A DNA stretch of 64,000 nucleotides, taken from Oryza sativa Japonica Group (taxonomy: Eukaryota > Streptophyta > Magnoliopsida > Poales > Poaceae). How positions within the stretch are numbered: the first letter of the stretch is position 1; each line of letters begins with the position of its first letter. The notes beneath the pieces are model-generated. The model searched no databases. It was not told where the DNA came from and was given only the letters and a program-made list of their open reading frames with translations. The stretch spans positions 23,171,501-23,235,500 of the forward strand of contig NC_089039.1 in assembly GCF_034140825.1 (NCBI RefSeq), given 5' to 3'. Both the position numbers and the translations under genes were made by a program. This document shows positions 1 to 11,193 of the stretch, one piece after another.

Positions 1-32
1 AGCCAGCGTATGGGTAACTATTGTACCTGCTC
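1..32. mobile_element. 3' end of a MITE cut by the window edge
   Basis: The last bases (ctattgtacctgctc, 18-32) match the terminal sequence of a very common rice MITE family and are followed by TTA. A more complete relative sits at 6746-6979. The rest lies outside the window, so length and target duplication cannot be checked. Confidence 0.4.
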
Positions 33-750
33 TTACCTAGCTAGGCGTTACAGCGTAGCCGGCGACGGCGCCCGCGTCCAGGTGCACTGCGCGCAGTTGC
101 ACATGCGCGGGCGGGTGGGCGCGCGGCGGTGCCCGGTGCACGAGGTGGCGAAAACCAGGGGAGCCGAGACGAGCCAGGGGGCGGGGATCCAACCGCGCAA
201 CAAGTCCGGGCCCGGCTTGTCGGCTGGACTGAATGACCGATCACACTGTGTGGGAAAACATAGGCTTAATTCACTATCAGCAATTCAGCAGATGGATTAT
301 TGAATTACTAGCACGATAATGAATTGGAGCGTATACGCGTCGTGTAGCGGTGTAGGGTGTTCGAGTTGATTGTTAAATTAAAAAAAAAACGGCGCCTTTT
401 TCCCAGTTGATCAAGAACGCCTATTCTCTACTCGGATACAAAATGAAATCTTTACGTAGAGTAGCATAATACTCCTCCAAAAAGGTATATGCATACGTAT
501 ATACCAGACTAAGAGTCATGAGGTCTAGTTAGAACTTAGAGGCGTGTTGATCAAATGTGGCACTAATAAAATGCTAAATTAACTTCACATCGACAACAAG
601 GGTTTAATTTCGCATTGCTTATTTAGATTGAGAGTAGTATGTCCACATCGCATATCTTCTTAGTACGATTTGTTAATGAAAAGATGGACGATGATTCGAT
701 GAATGCATTCTAGACTGGAGGTTCCAGTTCCAGACCGGTTGACGGTATAC
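33..750. other. Duplicated upstream region of PDC copy 1
   Basis: No gene is seen here. The stretch aligns by eye with 6490-7440 upstream of the second PDC gene. Shared blocks include the GC-rich part around 53-200 (compare 6490-6640) and the AT-rich part around 292-411 (compare 6987-7114). The second copy carries an extra MITE that this one lacks. The short reading frames inside it are not supported as genes. Confidence 0.6.
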
Positions 751-782
751 ACCAATGCATGACGCACAAGGTTTGGCCAGCC

Positions 783-788
783 AAACCA
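783..788 (+). promoter_or_regulatory. AAACCA core, possible anaerobic response element (PDC copy 1)
   Basis: AAACCA lies about 270 bp upstream of the start codon and is kept at the matching place (7476-7481) before the second gene. AAACCA is the core of the anaerobic response element known from plant alcohol dehydrogenase promoters. Function here is inferred. Confidence 0.4.
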
Positions 789-901
789 CGGCGAATGGAG
801 CACGCGAAACAAGTCAGGCGATTGCCAGTTTGCCACCCATCTCACCAGACCACAATTCTGCAAGCAGCAACGGCGCCAAAGACGGTTTTTTCTCCTTCCT
901 C

Positions 902-909
902 TATATAAG
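902..909 (+). promoter_or_regulatory. TATA box of PDC copy 1
   Basis: TATATAAG, about 150 bp upstream of the chosen ATG. The same octamer stands at 7598-7605 before the second PDC gene, inside a conserved block. Confidence 0.75.
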
Positions 910-1055
910 CCCCACAATGCCCACCACCAGCTTGTCACAACTCACAGCCAAAACCTCGTACATTTTCAGCTAGCCACAAGCAACACAAGTCCAAGACAAG
1001 TCAAGCGTTCGCACCAAGTCAAACCGCGCCTCACTGCCACCTTCGTTTGCGCACC

Positions 1056-3383
1056 ATGGAGCTTGCCCTGGTTGGCAACCCTTCGAATGGCGTGGCGAAG
1101 CCGTCGTGCAACTCCGTCGGCTCGCTGCCCGTCGTCAGCTCCAACGCCGTCATCAACCCGCCGGTGACCAGCGCGGCGGGCGCCACGCTCGGCAGGCACC
1201 TCGCGAGGCGCCTCGTGCAGATCGGCGCCACCGACGTGTTCGCCGTCCCCGGGGACTTCAACCTCACCCTGCTCGACTACCTCATCGCCGAGCCCGGGCT
1301 CAAGCTCATCGGCTGCTGCAATGAGCTCAACGCCGGGTACGCGGCCGACGGCTACGCCCGCGCCCGCGGCGTCGGCGCCTGCGCCGTCACGTTCACCGTC
1401 GGTGGCCTCAGCGTGCTCAACGCTATCGCCGGCGCCTACAGCGAGAACCTCCCCGTGATCTGCATCGTCGGCGGGCCCAACTCCAACGACTACGGCACCA
1501 ACCGCATCCTGCACCACACCATCGGCCTCCCGGACTTCTCACAGGAGCTCCGCTGCTTCCAGACCATCACCTGCTACCAGGTCCGCGCAATGAGCCCTGC
1601 CTCTCGTCTTTCTTTTGCACTGGATGTCTGGATGAATTTCGTCGAACACCTGAGCTGAACAGAGTGCGTTGCACGCATGCAGGCCGTCATTAACAACCTC
1701 GACGACGCGCACGAGCAGATCGACACCGCCATCGCGACGGCGCTAAGGGAGAGCAAGCCCGTCTACATCAGCGTGGGCTGCAACCTGGCAGGCCTCTCCC
1801 ACCCAACGTTCAGTCGCGAGCCAGTGCCACTATTCATCTCGCCAAGGTAGTGAACTAAACATACATGATACATGCACGCATCTCGGGTTAAAATCTTCTT
1901 TTCTCCATAGTTTCTCAATTTTGACATATGTCCTATCAGGCTGAGCAACAAGGCGAACTTGGAGTACGCCGTCGAAGCCGCGGCGGACTTCCTGAACAAG
2001 GCGGTGAAGCCGGTGATGGTCGGTGGGCCAAAGATCCGGGTGGCCAAGGCGAAGAAGGCGTTCGCCGGCATCGCGGAGTCGAGCGGGTACCCGTTCGCGG
2101 TGATGCCGTCCGCAAAGGGCCTCGTGCCGGAGCACCACCCGCGGTTCATCGGCACGTACTGGGGCGCCGTGAGCACCACCTTCTGCGCCGAGATCGTCGA
2201 GTCCGCCGACGCCTACCTCTTCGCCGGCCCAATCTTCAACGACTACAGCTCCGTCGGCTACTCCCTGCTGCTGAAGCGGGAGAAGGCCGTCATCGTGCAG
2301 CCTGACCGCGTGGTGGTCGGCAACGGCCCGGCGTTCGGCTGCATCCTCATGACGGAGTTCCTCGACGCGCTCGCCAAGCGCCTCGACCGCAACACGACGG
2401 CATACGACAACTACCGCCGCATCTTCATCCCCGACCGCGAGCCGCCCAATGGCCAGCCCGACGAGCCACTCAGGGTCAACATCCTCTTCAAGCACATCAA
2501 GGAGATGCTGTCTGGCGACACCGCCGTCATCGCCGAGACCGGCGACTCGTGGTTCAACTGCCAGAAGCTCAGGCTCCCCGAGGGCTGCGGGTAAGCGCCA
2601 CGCACCATTCATCTCGTTTCCCGGCAACTATCCACTCTACACGTCAGCTTCCCAAAAGTCAATAACGAAAGGCTGGTCATTCCCAACAGGTACGAGTTCC
2701 AGATGCAGTACGGCTCAATCGGTTGGTCCGTCGGCGCCACGCTCGGATACGCCCAGGCGGCCAAGGACAAGCGCGTCATCTCCTGCATCGGCGACGGAAG
2801 CTTCCAGGTGCGTCCTCTGCTCATCTGCTGCTGCTGCTATCTCCTCTGTTTCTCGCCAATGGCGGCGGCTGTGCTAATGTGCGTGTGCACGATATACAGA
2901 TGACGGCGCAGGACGTGTCGACGATGCTGCGGTGCGGGCAGAAGAGCATCATCTTCCTCATCAACAACGGCGGGTACACCATCGAGGTGGAGATCCACGA
3001 CGGGCCGTACAACGTCATCAAGAACTGGGACTACACCGGCCTCATCGACGCCATCCACAACTCTGACGGCAACTGCTGGACAAAGAAGGTTAATTTCAAA
3101 CACCACTCCACTACCACTACTACTCTACTAGTAGTACTATAAATACGGCTAAGTGCCATTCGACTGGTCGATCGTGACAGCTAAAAACTTCTTCCCCGCT
3201 CTTTTTCTACAGGTCCGGACTGAGGAGGAGCTGATAGAGGCGATCGCGACGGCGACGGGCGCCAAGAAAGACTGCCTCTGCTTCATCGAGATCATCGTGC
3301 ACAAAGATGACACGAGCAAAGAGCTTCTCGAGTGGGGATCCAGGGTCTCGGCTGCCAACAGCAGGCCGCCTAATCCCCAGTGA
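1056..3383 (+). CDS. PDC1: Pyruvate decarboxylase, tandem copy 1 (605 aa)
   Basis: Exons: 1056-1580, 1683-1846, 1940-2590, 2690-2807, 2900-3088, 3213-3383. All five introns are GT-AG and the chain closes at 605 codons plus TGA, the usual plant PDC length. The enzyme is cytosolic and thiamine-diphosphate dependent. It converts pyruvate to acetaldehyde and CO2, the first step of ethanol fermentation under oxygen shortage. Seen in the translation: the cofactor-activating Glu90 in [15 protein letters not shown], the catalytic His pair 153-154 (ILHHTIG), and the ThDP/Mg motif GDGS at 481-484 closed by NN at 508-509, then Glu515. The start is ATG 1056 in a good context (caccATGg), about 150 bp after the TATA box. 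No targeting peptide is apparent. The direct tandem partner starts 6,670 bp downstream. The symbol PDC1 rests on recalling the N-terminal sequence; which of the two copies bears that name is less certain than the family. Confidence 0.96.
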
Positions 3384-3664
3384 TCTTGCTGCTCGTCTTC
3401 TCAGGACGCACACTCGAAATTGCTGGGCTGCCAATGTCTAAGATGTGCTGCTTATCATCGTCTGTGAATTAATTGTTTAACGCTTCTGTTTCTGTATCCA
3501 TTCAAAATTTTCTTAGAGAAGAGGTTGAATTAGTACATGTCGATGGGTGTTACCTATCCTATGATAATGTATGTAATTCAAATGCTTGGAATTAATGTTT
3601 TGTAAACCTACACTATATTGCGATGCAATAACATGGACGATTTGAAGGAGAAGAGATCACATAG
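3384..3664 (+). other. 3' UTR and end of the tandem duplication, copy 1
   Basis: Sequence after the stop aligns with 10056-10331 after the second gene. The match fades after the shared block 'aacatggacgatttgaagg', which marks the right edge of the duplicated unit. Confidence 0.6.
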
Positions 3665-3734
3665 TTATGACCTGCTTGGAAGCCTAGTGTTCGGGCCAAT
3701 GCACACATGTAAATTGCACGATCGTAATATCGTA

Positions 3735-3828
3735 CTACCTCTGTGCTATAATATAAGAAACTAGTCCAGATTCATATACTAGGGTGTCTCATTCTGTACG
3801 AGGTTCTTATATTCTGAGATGGAGGGAG
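3735..3828. mobile_element. Stowaway-like MITE (94 bp)
   Basis: Imperfect inverted ends (ctacctctgtgctataatat and the complement of atattctgagatggagggag) are flanked by TA on both sides (3733-3734, 3829-3830). This is the pattern of Stowaway (Tc1/mariner-type) MITEs. Confidence 0.75.
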
Positions 3829-3829
3829 T

Positions 3830-5595
3830 AATACTTTTTCACGTTGGGCTCAATTTCGCATTTAGATGGGCCGTAACATACAAATTTTATGCCGGTTTCT
3901 GGCCCAATCCGTCGGAAAACAAGAGTCGCTGCGCTTCCACGGCCTCAACCTCTCACATCTCGAGCGTGTGTGCGTCGGTAGGAGCGCCACCGACACCAGT
4001 GCCACCGCCGCCGCAGTTCTCGAATCCCCACCGGCCACCGCCACTATCCTACTACCGTTTAGTCCGATCTCAACCGCCGGTTCACCTCCATCTACTCAGC
4101 TCCTAGCTGCGACCGCTAGAATCGATCCGCGGTGGTGGTACCACCGCGGTTGTGGCGCCCCTCGATCCGTGCCACCACCAGAAGGATGCCTCGATTAGCA
4201 TTGACACTAGGGAGGTCTTCGTCTGCTCCTCCGCCTTGTGCCACCGCAGGCAGGCCTCCAACTAGCCCGGATCCGTGTTCACCATTAGCACCAATCCCAG
4301 TCGGAGCCTCTCTCCACTGCACGAGCTTTCATTCCCACTAGTGAGATGAAAATAAAGTTGATACGACCGGATAATACTCACATCATATTTGTCTTCATAT
4401 TGTTTTTGTCGGATAAGAAAACGAATACGAATAGCTTAGTTACGAAAACAAATACGAATTATCTTAAATATGAATAAGAATCGAATATAATCAGACATAA
4501 ATACGAAAATATTATTTCCTCGGAACACATAAACCACTTAAACTTCTAATATATATATAACCAATGGAGACGACGCAACGGTGAGACCGAGAAGGTGAGG
4601 GATTGAGTCGCAAAGGTGTAGACTGCCTCTCTTCCTAGTTTCCAGAGCCACACCTCGACAAGCTTCTCTACCTCTGTCTCTACCTCAATCTCCAGCACCG
4701 CATGTCGAGATGAGGTCACCTGAATCCTTGTGCCTCAATTGGCTTGGTTTTAATAGATAACGGAGTTCATATATATGGTTTTATGATTGAGTGACGGGTG
4801 GGGAGAGAAGGAGGAGGGGCGGATGCGAACGACACCAGTGGGGATTGGTGGCCGTGGCGCGACGGAGGGGTCCGCGAAGTCATCGGGCACAACGGACAAG
4901 CATGTTCCCTCGTGGGCACGCCTAGGCTCCGACGAGCAGCCGCCCTAGACACGCGAGGCACGACGATTGGGCCAACAAAAGCCTGGCGCCGTCTAGCTCC
5001 CCTTCTATGCCTACGTGCTCTCCTCCGTCATTACCATCATACGCCTCTCTACCTCCTTCAACTCCTCTATTTCTCTCTGATCCCCAAATCCTCTAAGATT
5101 CCCATGGTCATACTGCCACCATTGCGTCGCCTCCCTCTCCTGCTCGCTGGTGCTGCTTCCCGTCGACGGCGATGACACCCATGGCATCAACGGAGGGGAT
5201 AGAGAGATAAGAGAGATGTGAGAGTTGATAGAGAGATAAGAGAGATGTGAGAGTTGATATATGGGTTCAGGGGTAATTTTAACATTTCACATGATTTATC
5301 TCATCTTAAAAAAATATTTTAATGGGTGCAGTGTCCGCTGGTAAATTACCACATTTATTAAGTGTTTTCATCAATAGTCATTTCGTGCGGTGTCTTACAG
5401 CTAAAACTGCAGAGTCACCATGTTTTATAGCAAAATTTATTTTTTGAAAAGATAGACACGCGCACTGATGGCCAATGGCCCAACAGCGAGAAGAATACTG
5501 TTTGCAAACTTTTGGCTCATTTCCCTTTCAGTCCTACTTGCAGATCAAATTATTCATCACTATTAGAATCTTTCATCAAAGCCTCAAGAATATCC
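3830..5595. other. Intergenic spacer between the PDC copies
   Basis: No gene is supported. About 3900-4340 is GC-rich with open frames on both strands and no recognisable protein. About 4340-4510 is rich in ACGAATA-type words, which looks like decayed repeat. A 29-bp unit (gagagataagagagatgtga...) is present twice in exact tandem at 5202-5230 and 5231-5259. Confidence 0.5.
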
Positions 5596-5599
5596 CGTT

Positions 5600-6017
5600 A
5601 TACTCTCTCCGTACTCGTAAAGAAAGTTGTTTTGAACAGCGACACAGTCTCCAAAACACAATTTTGACTTCTCGTTTCTATAAAAATACTTATTGAAAAG
5701 TGATATATGTATACTTTTATAAAAGTATTTTTCAAGACAAATCAATTCATATAATTTTTATACTTACAAACTCAACAAATTAATAGTTATTTATGATTTA
5801 TGTACTTAATGTTTGACTTAAATATTATCTTAAATGACTTTCTTTCTTTACTATTAAGTGATATATGTATACTTTTATAAAAATATTTTTCAAGACAAAT
5901 CAATTCATATAATTTTTACACTTACAAACTCAACAAATTAATAGTTATTTATGATTTATGTACTTAATGTTTGACTTAAATATTATCTTAAATTACTTTC
6001 TTTACTATTACAGAGTA
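5600..6017. mobile_element. Stowaway-like MITE with an internal tandem duplication
   Basis: The left end reads tactctctccgtactcgtaa and then agaaag. The right end (ctttctttactattacagag) is its imperfect complement. Inside, 5698-5855 and about 5856-6005 are near-identical direct copies 158 bp apart, so the element is about twice its likely original size. Confidence 0.65.
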
Positions 6018-6745
6018 CCGAGGAACTAATAAAAGTGGAAGAACCAACTGAACCCTTGGACTGTTTGTCTACGTTGTGCGTGGAGCGACGACAGCGACGT
6101 CCTTCTCACTTTATCACACTGCGCCGGATGTCAACTTAAATTAGTACTGCCGCGACTGATCACTGAGGTAAACCCGGGGAATTCCATCTGAGTTACGGCG
6201 TAATCCCGAATGAGAAACTGAGAATTCAGGCCGGTACGCACGCATGCGCTTAACGCTGCAAAAGTACCAAGCACGTACGTAACGTGCGCACCGCGCGAGG
6301 AAACATGGGGCCAAAGACGGTGGGAAAACAGCTGCCAGGCACGTAAAAGGCAAGTACGCCACGCTGCACATCGCTGTTACACGGAGAGAACCCGAGGCAG
6401 TAGGTGAGCCGAGCGCCCGAGCCGCGGGCTGCGCGCGCCGGCAGATCTGACCCTTGGGGGAGCAGACGAGCAGAGATAGCTACAGTAGCCAGTAGGAGCG
6501 TAGCCGGCGACGGCGCCGCGCGCAGGTGCACTGCACACGGTTGCGCTAGCGCGGGCGGGCGCGCGGTGGGTGGAAACCAGGGGAGCATGCAGAGACGAGC
6601 CAGGGGGAGGGGATGCAACAGTGCAAGTAGTCCGGGCCGGCCGGCTGGTCGGCTCGGCTCGACTGAAATCACACTGTGGTAGTCTAGACCGCGGGCCCCA
6701 TGGGGTAAACCCCTATTTAGATGTTTACCCCTATTTAGATGCTTA

Positions 6746-6979
6746 GAGAAAGTTTAATGGTATAGTCCACTACTAGCTCCAATTCATCTATAGTCAATCT
6801 AATAGCCAATTCATACAATAGTTGCTTAATATACTATTAATACCTGGTCCCACCTATCATATTCACATTACGTCTTGAAGTCCGTGCTGCAGCTAGTTTA
6901 CCCCGCTACTTTTCTCTCTCTTCCTTTATCTCTTTAAAATATGCTTATAGTTGCTTATAGCCTGCTATCCTACATGCTC
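6746..6979. mobile_element. MITE inserted in the upstream region of PDC copy 2
   Basis: A 234-bp element flanked by TTA (6743-6745 and 6980-6982), with diverged inverted ends (gagaaagtttaatggtatag and the complement of tatcctacatgctc). The TTA flank and size suit a PIF/Harbinger-type MITE. It is absent from the aligned place before copy 1. A short direct repeat (ccctatttagatg twice) lies just upstream. Confidence 0.65.
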
Positions 6980-7475
6980 TTAGCATATGGATTCTTCAAT
7001 TACTAGCTCGAAAATGAATTGGAGTGTATACACGTCGTGTAGCGGTGTAGGATGCTTGAATTGCTTGTTAAATAAAAAAAAACCGGTGCCTTTTTCCTAG
7101 TAGATCAATAACACCTGTTATCTGCTCGGTTAAAAATGAAATCTTTATATAGAGTAGTATATCATTGCCCAAAAAGGTATTTGCATACGTATATACCAGT
7201 CTAGTAGTGTCATAAGACCAAGTTAGATTGGCGTTGGCCTTAAGTCCCACTAATAAAATGCCAAATTTACTTCACATCGACAACAGGGAGTTTAAATTTG
7301 CTTTGCTTATTTAGCTTGATAGTAGTATGTCCACATCGCATATCCTCTCAATACGATTTGTTAATGAAAAGATGGACGATGATTCGATGAATGCATCGTA
7401 CTAGACTGGAGTTTCCAGACAGGTTGACGGTATACACAAATCACAAATGCAGGACGCACAAGGTTTGCCTTGGCC

Positions 7476-7481
7476 AAACCA
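7476..7481 (+). promoter_or_regulatory. AAACCA core, possible anaerobic response element (PDC copy 2)
   Basis: It matches position 783-788 before copy 1, within a conserved block. The role is inferred from known anaerobic promoters. Confidence 0.4.
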
Positions 7482-7597
7482 CGGCAACGGAGCACGCGAA
7501 ACAAACAAGCTAATCAGGCGATTACCACCCATCCTGCCATCCACCAGACCACAATTCTGCACGCTGCAACGGCAAAAATGGTTTTTTCTCCCTCTTG

Positions 7598-7605
7598 TAT
7601 ATAAG
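7598..7605 (+). promoter_or_regulatory. TATA box of PDC copy 2
   Basis: TATATAAG, about 120 bp before ATG 7726. It is conserved with 902-909. Confidence 0.75.
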
Positions 7606-7725
7606 CCCCATAATGTTCACCACTCGCTTGTCAATTTCAGCTAAGCAGAAATCAACACAAGTCCAAGTCAAGTCAAGCGTTCTCACTAAATCAAACCCCC
7701 TCACTGCCACCTTCGTTTGCGCGCC

Positions 7726-10055
7726 ATGGAGCTTGCCCTGGTTGGCGACCCTTCGAATGGCGTGGCGAAGCCGTCGTGCGACTCCGTCGGCTCGCTGCCC
7801 GCCGTCAGCTCCAAGGCCGTCATCCACCCGCCGGTGACCAGCGCGGCGGGCGCCACGCTCGGCAGGCACCTCGCGAGGCGCCTCGTGCAGATCGGCGCCA
7901 CCGACGTGTTCGCCGTCCCCGGGGACTTCAACCTCACCCTGCTCGACTACCTCATCGCCGAGCCCGGGCTCAAGCTCATCGGCTGCTGCAACGAGCTCAA
8001 CGCCGGGTACGCGGCCGACGGCTACGCCCGCGCCCGCGGCGTCGGCGCGTGCGCCGTCACGTTCACCGTCGGTGGCCTCAGCGTGCTCAACGCCATCGCC
8101 GGCGCCTACAGCGAGAACCTCCCCGTGATCTGCATCGTCGGCGGGCCCAACTCCAACGACTACGGCACCAACCGCATCCTGCACCACACCATCGGCCTCC
8201 CGGACTTCTCACAGGAGCTCCGCTGCTTCCAGACCATCACCTGCTACCAGGTCCGCGCAATGAGCCCTGCCCTCGTCTTTCTTTTGCACTGAGTGTCTTG
8301 CTGCATTTCGTCGAACACCTGAGCTGAACAGAGAGTGCGTTGCACGCATGCAGGCCGTCATTAACAACCTCGACGACGCGCACGAGCAGATCGACACCGC
8401 CATAGCGACGGCACTAAGGGAGAGCAAGCCAGTGTACATCAGCGTGGGCTGCAACCTGGCGGGCCTCTCTCACCCGACGTTTAGCCGCGAGCCAGTGCCG
8501 TTGTTCATCTCGCCAAGGTAATACTGAGCTCAAAACGCATGCATCTTGTGTTAGAATCTTTTTTTATCCATTAGTTTATTAATTTTGGTATCTGTTCCAT
8601 TAGATTGAGCAACAAGGCGAACTTGGAGCACGCCGTCGAAGCCGCGGCGGACTTCCTGAACAAGGCGGTGAAGCCGGTGATGGTCGGGGGGCCAAAGATC
8701 CGGGTGGCCAAGGCGAAGAAGGCGTTCGCCGGCATCGCGGAGTCGAGCGGGTACCCGTTCGCGGTGATGCCGTCCGCCAAGGGCCTCGTGCCGGAGCACC
8801 ACCCGCGGTTCATCGGCACGTACTGGGGCGCCGTGAGCACCACCTTCTGCGCCGAGATCGTCGAGTCCGCCGACGCCTACCTCTTCGCCGGCCCGATCTT
8901 CAACGACTACAGCTCCGTCGGCTACTCCCTGCTGCTGAAGCGGGAGAAGGCCGTCATCGTGCAGCCCGACCGCGTGGTGGTCGGCAACGGCCCGGCGTTC
9001 GGCTGCATCCTCATGACTGAGTTCCTCGACGCGCTCGCCAAACGCCTCGACCGCAACACGACGGCGTACGACAACTACCGCCGCATCTTCATCCCCGACC
9101 GCGAGCCGCCCAACGGCCAGCCCGACGAGCCACTCAGGGTCAACATCCTCTTCAAGCACATCAAGGAGTTGCTGTCCGGCGACACCGCCGTCATCGCCGA
9201 GACCGGTGACTCGTGGTTCAACTGCCAGAAGCTCAGGCTCCCCGAGGGCTGCGGGTAAACGCCACGCACACCGATCGTCTCCACGCCCCCGACAACCTTC
9301 CACGCTTTCACCTCAGCTTCCCAAAATTCAATAACGAAAGGCTGGTCATTCCCAACAGGTACGAGTTCCAGATGCAGTACGGCTCGATCGGGTGGTCCGT
9401 CGGCGCCACGCTCGGCTACGCCCAGGCGGCCAAGGACAAGCGCGTCATCTCCTGCATCGGTGACGGTAGCTTCCAGGTGCGTCCTCTGCTGCTACGATCT
9501 CTGTTTTTCTCGCCAATGGCGGCGGCTGTGGCGCTGTACTAATGCAGTAATGCGGTTTCGCGCGACGTACAGATGACGGCGCAGGACGTGTCGACGATGT
9601 TGCGGTGCGGGCAGAAGAGCATCATCTTCCTCATCAATAATGGTGGGTACACCATCGAGGTGGAGATCCACGACGGGCCGTACAACGTCATCAAGAACTG
9701 GGACTACACCGGCCTCATCGACGCCATCCACAACTCTGACGGCAACTGCTGGACAAAGAAGGTTGGGTTCAAACACCACCACTACTAGTAACTACTGCTA
9801 CTAGTAGTACTAAATACGGCTAAGTGCAATTGGACTGCTCGATCGTGACAGCTGAAAACCTTTTTTGCCGTTGTTTTTCAACAGGTCCGGACTGAGGAGG
9901 AGCTGATAGAGGCGATCGCGACGGCAACGGGCGCCAAGAAAGATTGCCTCTGCTTCATCGAGATCATCGTGCACAAGGATGACACGAGCAAAGAGCTTCT
10001 CGAGTGGGGATCCAGGGTATCGGCTGCCAACAGCAGGCCGCCGAATCCCCAGTGA
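7726..10055 (+). CDS. Pyruvate decarboxylase, tandem copy 2 (605 aa)
   Basis: Exons: 7726-8250, 8354-8517, 8604-9254, 9359-9476, 9573-9761, 9885-10055. Every exon has exactly the same length as in copy 1 and all splice phases agree, giving 605 aa. The function is the same: cytosolic ThDP-dependent decarboxylation of pyruvate to acetaldehyde. Glu90, the His pair 153-154, GDGS 481-484 and NN 508-509 are all kept, so it should be active. By eye only seven residues differ from copy 1: positions 8, 19, 26, 30 and 33 in the N-terminal extension, then 239 (Tyr to His) and 419 (Met to Leu). Introns and flanks differ far more, including indels. A recent-looking tandem duplicate, held alike by selection or gene conversion, is the simplest reading. 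Confidence 0.96.
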
Positions 10056-10344
10056 TTTTGCTAGCTGGTCTTCTCATGACGCACACTCGAATGCGCTAGT
10101 CTGCCAATGTCCGAGATATGCTGCCCATTATCGTCTGTGAATTAATTGTCTAATGCGTCTGCATCCAGTTAAATTTTCTCAGCCGAGAGGTTGAAGTATT
10201 TATGTAGATGGGGTTGCCCGTCTTATGATTATGTTTGTAATTCAATATGCTTGGCATTAATGTTTTGTAAACCTGTAATGTATTGCGATGAAATAACATG
10301 GACGATTTGAAGGAGAAGAAAATCACATATCTAGACAATTTACT

Positions 10345-10820
10345 TGACCATTATAGTACTATCAGATTAGTTGATCATTATAGCACTATCAGACTGTCTC
10401 GTTGTTTGCTAATCAATGTCAAAATAAGAATTTTGAAGTTTAATTTTGGGTCGATTTTGAAGGTTTTTTTCATCACACTTTGTTTTTCTATTTTGACTTT
10501 TAAAATGTATGAGAATGCAAATATAAACGCTTTACTCATAAAATATTTTTTCTCTACGGCTTATAACAAACCATAAGAGAAATGTTTATTTTGTTCTATT
10601 CACAAGAGTAACATCAGACTAGAGAATAGTGATGTGGAGGGCTGGAGGCCGAAAGTTCGCTGGGCCCAAAAATGCCCATGCTTCCTGTTTATTTGGGTCC
10701 ATGATCGGGGCCCACGAAGGCCGCAGAGAATAACGTAGAAAACCGGCAGTGGTAATAGTAGTATTTTGGTTCCGGTCTACAATCCGCTCAAAAATGAAAA
10801 ACCGGCAGTGGTAGTGGTAC
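10345..10820. other. Intergenic, with a 59-bp-spaced tandem repeat
   Basis: No gene is seen. A unit beginning accggcagtggta occurs at 10742 and again at 10801; the second copy is interrupted by the MITE at 10821. A short repeat (atcattatagcactatcaga type) lies near 10350-10390. Confidence 0.5.
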
Positions 10821-10974
10821 GGCCGTGTTTAGTTTCCCCCTATTCGGCTATTCCCAACTTTCTATCACATCATATCACATTAAAAACTTTCTTACACACA
10901 TAAATTTTCAACTTTTTTTCCAAACTTTCAACTTTTTTAAAACTTTCAACTTTTTTCAGGAACTAAACACACCC
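10821..10974. mobile_element. MITE with GGCCGTGTTTAGT-type ends
   Basis: The left end is ggccgtgtttagtttccc and the right end is the imperfect complement ggaactaaacacaccc. The inside is an A/T-rich 'aactttcaactttttt' array. This is a very common rice MITE pattern. The insertion splits the second copy of a local tandem repeat. Confidence 0.65.
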
Positions 10975-11193
10975 GTAGTATTTTGGTTCCAGACCAAACC
11001 AAACGCTTGAAACAATATTATGGAAAAATCCTTTTCTAAAGTAACAGTATAAATTTCAATGTCACTCAATAATTTTTTAATGTAAATTCGATGTACATAT
11101 CTTTACCTATTATAAAAATTTAAGATGTTTTGACTCTTGTCTTTGGAATCTGCCTGATCGGAAACAAGAACGAGAAATCAAGGTCGAGGGTGG

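Noticed and set aside
3866-4341. Proline-rich open frames between the PDC copies
   Set aside because: Both strands are open in several frames, with no domain, no splice support and biased composition.
7522-9303. Long minus-strand open frames opposite the PDC exons (also 966-2627)
   Set aside because: They mirror GC-rich codons of the plus-strand PDC exons, recur in both copies, and their composition is not protein-like. They are shadows.
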